From Flavobacteriales bacterium UBA4110 (GTDB lineage: Bacteria > Bacteroidota > Bacteroidia > Flavobacteriales > Weeksellaceae), in NCBI GenBank assembly GCA_002383165.1, contig DFXK01000005.1:6845-70844 (forward strand): a stretch of 64,000 bases of DNA. Reading direction: 5' to 3'. Both the position numbers and the translations under genes were made by a program. The notes below the pieces were generated by a model, which ran no database searches, was not told the DNA's origin, and worked only from the letters and a program-made list of their open reading frames with translations. Positions 1 to 7,477 of the stretch are shown one piece after another (position 1 is the stretch's first letter; each line of letters begins with the position of its first letter).

Positions 1-1618
1 TAGGCACTTCAGCTTTATAAAAATTCTTATAAGCATATTCTGCCGCTTTGGCGACATCAATTACGCCTGCAGATCTGGAAAGATTCTCGAATCCGTTATT
101 AGTACTCGCATTGGATGTCTTTACTAATGACTCGATAATCTGTTCTGGTTTCAGATTTGGCATGTAAGCTAATAAAACAGCTGAAGCACCAGCAACTACT
201 GGTGATGCCATAGAAGTTCCTTGTAAATATTCATATTTTCCGTCTGGAACCGTAGAATAGATTTCCGAACCCGGTGCAAAAACATCTACCATTTTCTTGT
301 TATAGTTTGAAAAGCTTGATTTCAAAGCGTTGGGATCATTAGTATTAGCAGCTACAACTATCATGTTAGTGACAAAAGGTTTTTCATCAGACGTTGATTT
401 AAAGTTGGTAGGAAAATACTGGTGTTCAGCAATATCCTCATTTTCATTACCGGCAGCTTTTACCAAAAGTACGCCTTTGCTTTCCGCATATTTGAAGGCA
501 TCCCACACCACATTTTTACCTGGAGAAACAGGCTTTCCAAAACTCATGTTAAGGATTTTCGCACCATTGTCCACAGCATATCGGATTGCATTTGCAACAT
601 CTTTATCTCTCTCATCACCATCTGGAACAGCTCTAACCGTCATGATTTTTGCAACTCTAGAAGCCACTCCATATTGGGGCTCAGAACCGTTAGCCAATCC
701 GGCAATAATTCCCGCAACGTGTGTTCCGTGCTTTGCGTCTGGACCTTCGTAATGATTATTTCCATAATTTTTTTCGGAATAATCATCATAATTATCACCC
801 ACGATTTCTTTTCTTGGATCGAAGTCGAGATTGTAGCCTTTCTCAGCTTGAGGGGTGTAGTAATCCAGCGCTTCCTTCATCTGTGCATCCATGTAAGTTT
901 TCACTTCTGCAGCAGACTTTCCTGCAGCCTGAGGATCATTAAACACCTGAGCTAGAACCTGCATCGCCATAGCTTCTTGCTGAGTAGATGGTTTTATGGT
1001 AGATAGATTTTGTTTTGTCAAGGTTTTATCTCCCAACAATTTCACCATATCTGGGATGGAATTCTTAATCATGGTGTATAGCTGCACATTCTGTTTTGCT
1101 TCCTGACTTTTTTTGGTGAAGACTTCTTTGGATTTCATATACATAGCAAACTCCTCCGGCATCTTAGCTTGATTTTCCTTATTTTTTACAGAGTCAGATC
1201 CTTCGAAAACAGACTGGTACTTTTTTACCACTCTTGTGACTTCCATATTATCTACATCTATGTCAGCATTTTTGCCGCCAAGAAAATTCCATCCGAAAAT
1301 ATCGTCAACATATCCATTCCCATCATCATCTTTTCCGTTATTTGGAACCTCATTCGGATTTTTCCACATATTTTTTGCCAATCCCGGATGATCTACTTCC
1401 ACGCCACTATCTAAGACACCTACTACTACGGTTTTCGGCTTCAATCCTTTAGACTCCAAAAATTTGTAAGCATTTTCTGTATTGACGCCGTAGACTTTTG
1501 TAGTGGCATAATCTTTATGATACCACGTTTTCTGGTCTTTATCGTTCGGGGTTGCTGTCTGAGCTGCAATCGTTGCAAAACCTGCATAGAATGCCGCTGC
1601 TATCAATAATTTTTTCAT
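1..1618 (-). CDS. S8 family subtilisin-like serine protease (3' end outside window)
   Basis: Exported serine endopeptidase of the subtilase family, open at the window edge so its C-terminus is missing (539 codons visible). The protein starts MKKLLIAAAFYAGFATIAAQ, a clear Sec signal peptide. The catalytic triad is visible: Asp70 in VLDSGVEVDHPG, His297 in HGTHVAG and Ser469 in GTSMASPVVAG. About 225 residues separate Asp and His, far more than in subtilisin, and this insert is rich in Lys, Gln and Met; large inserts here are known in Bacteroidota S8 proteins. An Asp-rich DDDGNGYVDD stretch at about 93-102 resembles a calcium site. Whether a T9SS tail follows cannot be seen. It lies 59 bases downstream of the wbqC-like gene with no obvious terminator between. 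Confidence 0.93.
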   Translation of the reverse strand, partial: MKKLLIAAAFYAGFATIAAQTATPNDKDQKTWYHKDYATTKVYGVNTENAYKFLESKGLKPKTVVVGVLDSGVEVDHPGLAKNMWKNPNEVPNNGKDDDGNGYVDDIFGWNFLGGKNADIDVDNMEVTRVVKKYQSVFEGSDSVKNKENQAKMPEEFAMYMKSKEVFTKKSQEAKQNVQLYTMIKNSIPDMVKLLGDKTLTKQNLSTIKPSTQQEAMAMQVLAQVFNDPQAAGKSAAEVKTYMDAQMKEALDYYTPQAEKGYNLDFDPRKEIVGDNYDDYSEKNYGNNHYEGPDAKHGTHVAGIIAGLANGSEPQYGVASRVAKIMTVRAVPDGDERDKDVANAIRYAVDNGAKILNMSFGKPVSPGKNVVWDAFKYAESKGVLLVKAAGNENEDIAEHQYFPTNFKSTSDEKPFVTNMIVVAANTNDPNALKSSFSNYNKKMVDVFAPGSEIYSTVPDGKYEYLQGTSMASPVVAGASAVLLAYMPNLKPEQIIESLVKTSNASTNNGFENLSRSAGVIDVAKAAEYAYKNFYKAEVP

Positions 1619-1677
1619 ATTAAATTATTTATTTAGTTCAATTATTACAGATGGTAAAAAATAAAATTTTCTGAATA

Positions 1678-2295
1678 TTAATTGAGTTTGATAGTTTTCA
1701 TATAGGTCATACTTTCTGGTCCGATGTTACAAAGCAAATCCAAAATTGAAAGGTCTTTTATAAAACCATATTTATCTGAAAAGCTTTGGTAATAATCATC
1801 CATTTGAAAGTTCGACTCAGATTTTGCTGAGAATTGCTCCCTTAAATCCTGAGCTTCGGGCTGTTTGATATATTCTTCCGTAAGCTGAAAATCTTTTTCT
1901 GTTTTCAGAATCTGAAGAATTACTTTGATTGTTTTTAGATTGAATTCCAGAAGTGAGCTCATTTTTTCATCAAAAATTGATTTCAGTCTGTCTTCGTAAA
2001 ACTCGAAATATGGTGTGCTCTGGTAAGCTGTTTTGATAGATTTCCAGTGCAGCTTTTGCCAGTCTTCCGAATAAGAAATTTCAATATCTCTCATTTCCCG
2101 CTTTCCGTTGTGTTTGATTGGAATGATGAGCGGCAGTTTTCCGTTGGCCCCATAAATTGCAGTACGGTTTCTGTAAGTCTGCTTCGGAAAATTTTCGAAT
2201 TGCTCCAGAAAAATATGATTGTCTCCATCTAAAAATATGGAGAACCAGGAAATCGGCGGAAGGTAAAATATTGGTAAAAGAATTTTGTTTTTCAT
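1678..2295 (-). CDS. WbqC-like family protein
   Basis: A 205-residue cytoplasmic protein resembling the WbqC-like family (PF08889), whose members lie in polysaccharide loci in some bacteria and whose reaction is not established. Supporting features are the start MKNKILLPIFYLPPISWFS, then KQTYRNR, GANGKLPLIIPI and DIEISYSEDWQKLHWKSI, a typical order for this family. The open frame extends upstream to 2421, but that part reads through a terminator-like hairpin and a repeat element, so the internal ATG at 2293-2295 is chosen. It follows lepB in the same orientation, as in other Flavobacteria as I recall them, but a terminator just before its start suggests partly independent expression. Confidence 0.8.
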   Translation of the reverse strand: MKNKILLPIFYLPPISWFSIFLDGDNHIFLEQFENFPKQTYRNRTAIYGANGKLPLIIPIKHNGKREMRDIEISYSEDWQKLHWKSIKTAYQSTPYFEFYEDRLKSIFDEKMSSLLEFNLKTIKVILQILKTEKDFQLTEEYIKQPEAQDLREQFSAKSESNFQMDDYYQSFSDKYGFIKDLSILDLLCNIGPESMTYMKTIKLN

Positions 2296-2305
2296 TATTG
2301 TTATT

Positions 2306-2343
2306 AAAAAAACTTTGCCAAAGATAATAAACCTCTGGCAAAG
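2306..2343 (-). terminator. Terminator-like hairpin between lepB and wbqC-like gene
   Basis: Arms CTTTGCCA (2313-2320) and TGGCAAAG (2336-2343) form an 8-bp stem. On the minus strand the stem is followed at once by a run of seven T. It ends only 10 bases before the ATG of the wbqC-like gene, so it could end the lepB transcript or act as an attenuator for wbqC. Confidence 0.6.
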
Positions 2344-2369
2344 TGTTGTATTGTTATTTTGAAACTGAA

Positions 2370-2493
2370 AGCCCATAGCCCCGATAGAAGCGGCATCCTT
2401 TTTTGTTTTTTTTGTGCTCACTATATTTGGAATAACAAACTTTGTGAAAAAACAAAAAAGATATAGCGGATAGCGGGATCAAGCTCCTGAAAA
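2370..2493. repeat. Structured intergenic repeat, type B copy 1
   Basis: Left arm AGCCCCGATAGAAGCGG and right arm AGCGGATAGCGGGA then AGCTCCTGAAAA flank a central hairpin whose ends are perfectly complementary: TTTTTTGTTTTTT against AAAAAACAAAAAA. The right arm abuts the lepB stop codon. The arms recur at 59627-59743 and resemble those of the type A copies at 31280, 44820 and 52368. There is no coding potential. It may be a REP/MITE-like element or a structured 3' RNA. Confidence 0.75.
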
Positions 2494-2495
2494 AT

Positions 2496-4124
2496 TTATT
2501 CGTCTTCTTTCTTTTTGAAGAGTTTGGCAAAATAATCCCATCCGAAGAATAGAATTAGGATTCCGGCAGCGATCCACCAATAGGAAGTTTTATTTTTCTC
2601 GCCGGTATTGGTTGCTTTGAACATTCTGTCCCAACGTACTTTGAATGGTGCTTGGTAAGAAGAATTGGCATCTTTGAAAGCGCCTTGCAAACTCATCCAA
2701 GTAAACATCGGTCTTCCGACAATATTTTCTTCCGGAACTACGCCAAAAAATCTGGCATCAAGAGACGCATCACGGTTGTCCCCAATCATCATATAATAAT
2801 TTTGTTTGATGGTATATTGGTTGGTTTCCTGACCGTTGATGTAGATTTTTCCGTTTTTGTTTTCCAGTTTATTATGCTCGTATTCGGAAATGATCCATTG
2901 ATAAGTTGGCAAAGTTTCCTGATCTAATTTCACAACATCTCCTTTTTTCGGGATTCTAAGCGGACCGTACCAATCCTGATTCCAAGATTTGTTGATGGGA
3001 TAAATAGATTGAGTGGTATCAATATTTTTAGTGTAGGCTGTTTTATCTGCGTTGAGTTTGAATCTTAAAGCGCCTTCACCCTTCTCTTCAACCATTTCTT
3101 TTATTTCTGTCACTTCCGGAAGTGCTTTGATATCTTTTGCAATGGCATCTGTAAGACCTTGGAATATATAAATAAAACCTGAATTGGATTGGGTTTCCTG
3201 AACTGGCAGAAATCCATAAGCTTTATAAAGCTGCGGAATATCCAGCTGTGCGCTGGTCGTTACTATGTATCCGTGCTGTTGTTCTTCATCGCCAAGGATT
3301 TTCTCAGGCTGGTTGTTTACAAATAATCTTCCTGCACGGAACTCCAGAACATCTCCAGGAATCCCAACACATCTTTTTACATAAGGATCTCTCCTATCAA
3401 TCGCTGTATGAACAGAATCCTGCGGATAATTGAACACCACGATGTCATATCTTTTGATTTCATCATAACCCGGTAACCTTAGATAAGGTAATTTTACCGC
3501 ATCGACATAAGATTTTGGATCGTCTTTAGGATTACCTTTCTGACCTGTATCGAAAATCGTTCCTTGTAAAAATGGCAAAGCCACAGGTCTCATTGGCATT
3601 CTGTAACCATACGCCCATTTGTTCACAAAAAGGAAATCGCCTACCAACAATGTTCTTTCCATAGAACCCGTCGGAATCCCGAAAGGCTGCGTAATGAAGG
3701 CGTGAATGATGGTTGCAAAAACAACTGCAAAAGTAACAGAACCCAGGAAAGTTTCTTTTTTCTTACCTTCTTCCTCCTCTTCTTTCGTTTCGATTTCCGG
3801 ATCTTTACCGTAATTGACAGTTGCCATAAAAATAAATGGAAGCAACACAGTTAATAATCCATTGACAAAACCTCTTTTTCCAAATTTTCGCATCAGGAAA
3901 ATATGAAAAGCCGACATCATAATGGGCCCGACTATTGGAAGATAAGATAAAACTGACCACCATTTCGGATGGTTGGTCTCTTTCAGAATGATGAGATAAT
4001 TGTAGAAAGGAATGAATGAAAAAAGGGGGTTGTAACCCATTTTTTTAAACAACTTCCAAGTTGTAAGTCCCATCAGAACACTGATAATGAGGACATAAAT
4101 GCTATAAGTAATAATGTAATCCAT
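2496..4124 (-). CDS. lepB: Signal peptidase I, long Bacteroidota form
   Basis: Membrane-bound S26 peptidase that removes signal peptides from secreted preproteins at the periplasmic face. The catalytic Ser is Ser154 in PTGSMERTLL and the general-base Lys is Lys250 in YVKRCVGIPGD; the C-terminal box GDNRDASLDARFFG is also present. At 542 residues it is longer than the E. coli enzyme (about 320). The first 100 residues carry three or four hydrophobic segments and an FIPFYNYLIILKET stretch like the DUF5684 domain. A charged linker (about 108-124), an anchor helix, the catalytic domain with a long insertion (about 265-400) and a C-terminal transmembrane helix (about 513-530) follow. It lies downstream of dapB with an 82-base gap; a repeat element follows its stop. 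Confidence 0.95.
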   Translation of the reverse strand: MDYIITYSIYVLIISVLMGLTTWKLFKKMGYNPLFSFIPFYNYLIILKETNHPKWWSVLSYLPIVGPIMMSAFHIFLMRKFGKRGFVNGLLTVLLPFIFMATVNYGKDPEIETKEEEEEGKKKETFLGSVTFAVVFATIIHAFITQPFGIPTGSMERTLLVGDFLFVNKWAYGYRMPMRPVALPFLQGTIFDTGQKGNPKDDPKSYVDAVKLPYLRLPGYDEIKRYDIVVFNYPQDSVHTAIDRRDPYVKRCVGIPGDVLEFRAGRLFVNNQPEKILGDEEQQHGYIVTTSAQLDIPQLYKAYGFLPVQETQSNSGFIYIFQGLTDAIAKDIKALPEVTEIKEMVEEKGEGALRFKLNADKTAYTKNIDTTQSIYPINKSWNQDWYGPLRIPKKGDVVKLDQETLPTYQWIISEYEHNKLENKNGKIYINGQETNQYTIKQNYYMMIGDNRDASLDARFFGVVPEENIVGRPMFTWMSLQGAFKDANSSYQAPFKVRWDRMFKATNTGEKNKTSYWWIAAGILILFFGWDYFAKLFKKKEDE

Positions 4125-4206
4125 AGGTTGGCTTTTGCAATGGGCTCTTCGCCTTTTGCTGATTTTTATTAATTAGTTTTTTATGAGATGATTTTGTTAC
4201 AGTTTT

Positions 4207-4905
4207 TTATAAACCCAAAACATCTTTCATAGAAAAAACACCTTGTTTTCCTACAATCCATTCTGCAGCGATGACCGCTCCCAGCGCAAATCCGTTCCTG
4301 TTGAAAGCGGTATGTTTGATTTCTATCTCATCTACTTCAGATCTATAGAAAACACTGTGCGTCCCAGGAACTTCATCTTCCCTGATGGCAAAAATACCTA
4401 ATTCTTTACCCTTGGTTTCATCCAGTTTCCAGGCTTCGTATTTAGAATTTTCGATAATGCCTTCGGCAATGGAAATCGCCGTTCCGCTTGGTGCATCTTT
4501 TTTGTGAATGTGATGGATTTCTTCTAATTGACATTGATATTCATCAACGTTATTCATCAATTTTGCCAGTTTTTCGTTAATTGCAAAAAACAGATTGACA
4601 CCCAAACTGAAATTGGAACCGTACAAAAATGCACTGTTTTGTTCAACTGCTATTCTTTCGATTTCAGGTTTTTTATCCAGCCAGCCGGTTGTACCACATA
4701 TCACAGGAAATTTGTTTTCCAGGCATACTTTTATATTTTCAAATGCAGCTTCAGGATTAGAAAATTCTATCACCACATCGGCATCTTTTAATGATTCTCT
4801 GTTTGGCGTTTCCTTTAATCTTGCCACCACTTCATGTCCGCGGCTCTGGGAAATTTCATCAATGATCTTGCCCATCTTTCCGTAACCTACAAGTGCTATT
4901 TTCAT
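4207..4905 (-). CDS. dapB: 4-hydroxy-tetrahydrodipicolinate reductase
   Basis: Cytoplasmic NAD(P)H-dependent reductase of the diaminopimelate/lysine pathway, supplying lysine and peptidoglycan cross-links. The Rossmann motif VGYGKMGK is at 6-13, followed by the CGTTGW loop (70-75) and the catalytic and substrate-binding HHIHKKDAPSGTA (131-143), where His131 and Lys135 match the catalytic pair of the E. coli enzyme. The 232-residue length fits the short Bacteroidota form; E. coli has 273. It sits 14 bases after the DUF5683 gene and upstream of lepB, an order I recall as common in Flavobacteria. Confidence 0.96.
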   Translation of the reverse strand: MKIALVGYGKMGKIIDEISQSRGHEVVARLKETPNRESLKDADVVIEFSNPEAAFENIKVCLENKFPVICGTTGWLDKKPEIERIAVEQNSAFLYGSNFSLGVNLFFAINEKLAKLMNNVDEYQCQLEEIHHIHKKDAPSGTAISIAEGIIENSKYEAWKLDETKGKELGIFAIREDEVPGTHSVFYRSEVDEIEIKHTAFNRNGFALGAVIAAEWIVGKQGVFSMKDVLGL

Positions 4906-4919
4906 TATTTAATATTAAT

Positions 4920-5549
4920 TTAAAATTTAAAAGTGAGTGCCAGGCCAGCCTTACTTTCATAGTTACTGAACCTATCATTAATTACCGCTGGCATAAGCGC
5001 CAAATCAGGATCTTTTCTACCTTCATAAAGATGAGCATCTACAACAGCATCTACAATATTAAGTATATAAATAAGTCCTGCAATCCCGATAGCGTAATCG
5101 CGCTGTCTTTTGAATCTGTCTTGTGCATTTCCTAAAACATCTTTGTCTACACCTCTAATCCCGGAAAACTCATGCGGAAGTCCGTTCAGTTCTGCGACAA
5201 AAGCATTGCGGTAGCGTCTGTAGTTCTTATCATTCCAAATTGCTATTCCAACGCCTGTTCCAACAGCACCCCAAACGATGGGGATTTTCCAATATTTTTT
5301 ATTATAAAATTGTCCTAATCCTGGCAAAACCGCAGAATATAAACCGGCCTTGGTCGGGCTGAATTTTTGAATTTTTGCAGGTGCATTGCTATTGGTGATG
5401 TTCCCAACAATCTCTGGCTCTGTACGTGGCTTGGCAGCCGGAATACTGTCTTTCGGAAGATTTTCCACACGAATTGTATCGTTTGGGTTTACCTGAGAAA
5501 AAAACAGGCTGAATGAAAGTACTAATAAAACCGAAAGTAACTTTTTCAT
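4920..5549 (-). CDS. DUF5683 family exported protein
   Basis: A 209-residue protein with signal peptide MKKLLSVLLVLSFSLFFSQ. The core AGLYSAVLPGLGQFYNKKYWKIP (read as two parts around LPGLGQ) followed by a hydrophobic GAVGTGVGIAIW segment, YRNAFVAELNG and a second helix YAIGIAGLIYILNIVDAVVDAHL is characteristic of DUF5683. The function is unknown; it is probably an inner-membrane or periplasmic protein. Its start codon directly follows the parB stop, so it is almost certainly cotranscribed with parAB and dapB-lepB. Confidence 0.85.
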   Translation of the reverse strand: MKKLLSVLLVLSFSLFFSQVNPNDTIRVENLPKDSIPAAKPRTEPEIVGNITNSNAPAKIQKFSPTKAGLYSAVLPGLGQFYNKKYWKIPIVWGAVGTGVGIAIWNDKNYRRYRNAFVAELNGLPHEFSGIRGVDKDVLGNAQDRFKRQRDYAIGIAGLIYILNIVDAVVDAHLYEGRKDPDLALMPAVINDRFSNYESKAGLALTFKF

Positions 5550-6440
5550 TTATCGTATGTGAGCAAGAATGCTTTCCAGCTCTTCTTCGTTTTTAAAATC
5601 CAATACAATCTTTCCCTTTTTTCCGTTAGCCGAAGTTTTTATCTCGACATTCACATTCAGAATATTGGACAGGTTCTGCTGCGCTTTCTTTACGTGATTC
5701 GGAATGATAGACTGCTTTACAACCTTCTCCTTATCCGGAGAATTTTTAAGTTGAGATGCGAGTTGCTCTGCCTGTCTTACATTGAGCTGATCTTTGATAA
5801 TCCTGCTAAAAAGGTCTTTTCGCTTTTCATCTGTATTAAGGCTCATAATTGCACGCCCGTGCCCGGCGGAAATCTGCCCGCTTCTTATTCCGTTTTGGAT
5901 GTCGGGAGACAATTTCAGAAGCCTAACACTATTTGTAATTGTGCTTCGCTCTTTCCCGACACGCTGACTTAGATTTTCCTGAGTCATCCCCACCTCATCC
6001 AAAAGTCTTTGGTATGTAAGTGCCACTTCTATCGGATCTAGGTCTTCTCTTTGGATATTTTCTACCAAAGCCATTTCCAGCAATTCCTGGTCATTAACTA
6101 AACGAATATACGCAGGAATCGAACTTAAGCCTGCAATTTTGGAGGCCCTGAAACGTCTTTCCCCGGAAATAATCTCGAACTTTTCGCCATCTTTTCTTAA
6201 TGTAACCGGCTGGATGATTCCAAGGCTCTTAATAGATTCGGCCAAATCATTAAGTGCTTTTTCATCAAAATAAGTTCTTGGCTGATTGGGATTGGCGTAA
6301 ATATCTTCAATCGGGACTTCAACAATATTTCCTACTAGGTTTTTTGCACCTTCGTCTGAAGCTGTGTTGATATTAGTTTTGCTTTCGGCATTCAGGATTG
6401 CTCCCAAACCACGTCCCATTGCTCTTTTTTTGTCTTTCAT
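5550..6440 (-). CDS. parB: Chromosome-partitioning protein ParB
   Basis: DNA-binding CTPase of the ParABS chromosome segregation system that loads at parS and spreads along DNA. It begins with the family signature RAMGRGLGAIL (6-16). The CTP-binding segment contains GERRFRA (93-99); box II is ENIQREDLDPIE (127-138); a helix-turn-helix follows (about 151-177, GMTQENLSQRVGKERSTITN); the last 50 residues form the dimerisation domain. The length of 296 is typical. It lies 78 bases after parA; the gap holds a tandem CATC-rich leader. I noticed no parS-like palindrome in the window, but that was not an exhaustive scan. Confidence 0.96.
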   Translation of the reverse strand: MKDKKRAMGRGLGAILNAESKTNINTASDEGAKNLVGNIVEVPIEDIYANPNQPRTYFDEKALNDLAESIKSLGIIQPVTLRKDGEKFEIISGERRFRASKIAGLSSIPAYIRLVNDQELLEMALVENIQREDLDPIEVALTYQRLLDEVGMTQENLSQRVGKERSTITNSVRLLKLSPDIQNGIRSGQISAGHGRAIMSLNTDEKRKDLFSRIIKDQLNVRQAEQLASQLKNSPDKEKVVKQSIIPNHVKKAQQNLSNILNVNVEIKTSANGKKGKIVLDFKNEEELESILAHIR

Positions 6441-6518
6441 ATTGTTAAGTTGGATGATGGATGTTGGATGATGGGTTTTAAGAAAACTTTCATCTTCCGT
6501 CTTCAGACGTCCTGCTTA

Positions 6519-7292
6519 TTAATTTTTAACTAATCTTTCATTTTTCAGCAAGACTTCTTCCGCCAGCTGAATATATTGTATTGCACCTTTACTTTCTGCA
6601 TCATAGCTCAGGATACTTTCTCCGAAACTGGGCGCTTCACTCAAGCGAACATTCCGACTGATAATGGTTTCAAAAACCATCTCCGGGAAATGAGAATTAA
6701 CTTCTTCTACCACCTGATTCGATAATCTGAGTCGGCTATCATACATTGTAAGCAAAAGTCCTTCGATATCCAGATCCTGATTATGGATTTTCTGAACATT
6801 TTTAATTGTATTAAGTAATTTTCCCAAACCTTCCAATGCAAAATACTCACACTGAATAGGAATGATAACAGAATCTGCGGCTGTCAGCGCATTGATCGTA
6901 ATCAAACCTAAACTAGGTGCACAATCTATAATAATATAGTCATAGTGATCTCGAACAGACTTCAGAGCTTCGCGAAGCATGTATTCTCTGTTTTCCCTGT
7001 CCACCAATTCTATTTCCGCAGCCACAAGATCTATATGAGATGGTATGATATCAACATTAGGCGAACTGGTAGGCAAGATGCATTTTATAACTTCCGCACT
7101 ATGTTCCAGTAAATTATATGTCGAAAAATTAACTTCTTCCACACCAAGTCCGGACGTTGCATTAGCCTGTGGATCTGCATCTATAAGAAGAACTCTTTTT
7201 TCCAATACACCAAGTGCAGATGCCAGGTTAACAGCAGTCGTTGTTTTACCAACACCACCTTTTTGGTTTGCAACACCTATAATTTTTGCCAT
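6519..7292 (-). CDS. parA: Chromosome-partitioning ATPase ParA (Soj)
   Basis: ParA/MinD-type ATPase that moves ParB-bound origin regions. The deviant Walker A motif KGGVGKTT is at 11-18, then LLIDADPQANATSGLG and the Walker B region YIIIDCAPSLGLIT. The frame opens 21 bases further up (7313), but the ATG at 7290-7292 gives the family N-terminus MAKIIGVANQKGGVGKTT and is preferred (257 residues). On the minus strand a TATTTTTG -7-like box lies at 7311-7318 without a matching -33 box, so promoter support is weak. It heads the parA-parB-DUF5683-dapB-lepB cluster. Confidence 0.97.
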   Translation of the reverse strand: MAKIIGVANQKGGVGKTTTAVNLASALGVLEKRVLLIDADPQANATSGLGVEEVNFSTYNLLEHSAEVIKCILPTSSPNVDIIPSHIDLVAAEIELVDRENREYMLREALKSVRDHYDYIIIDCAPSLGLITINALTAADSVIIPIQCEYFALEGLGKLLNTIKNVQKIHNQDLDIEGLLLTMYDSRLRLSNQVVEEVNSHFPEMVFETIISRNVRLSEAPSFGESILSYDAESKGAIQYIQLAEEVLLKNERLVKN

Positions 7293-7393
7293 AAACATTA
7301 ATTTAATCTTCAAAAATACAATTTTTTAGCACTTAGAATATTTTGAAAAAGCAGCATCTCAGTTAAAGTATTGTTAATTAATGACTTGGTCTC

Positions 7394-7434
7394 TAAAAAA
7401 ATTATCCACATTTCAGATTGAAATGTGGATAATT
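7394..7434 (-). terminator. Perfect 15-bp hairpin with T-run; contains two inverted DnaA boxes
   Basis: AATTATCCACATTTC (7400-7414) pairs perfectly with GAAATGTGGATAATT (7420-7434) around a 5-base loop; on the minus strand a T-run follows, which suits a terminator for the TonB-like gene. Each arm carries the consensus DnaA box: TTATCCACA at 7402-7410 and TGTGGATAA at 7424-7432. Its place beside parA makes a DnaA-binding role worth considering. Confidence 0.7.
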
Positions 7435-7477
7435 ATATGAAGTTAACGTTTAATAGACTAGAAGTCTGTTAATCAAA

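Noticed and set aside
330..955. Plus-strand frames opposite the S8 protease gene
   Set aside because: They are shadows of the minus-strand protease, which has the full catalytic triad; the frames show no family features.
2296..2421. 42-codon N-terminal extension of the wbqC-like gene
   Set aside because: It reads through the terminator hairpin and part of the type B repeat; the internal ATG fits the family start.
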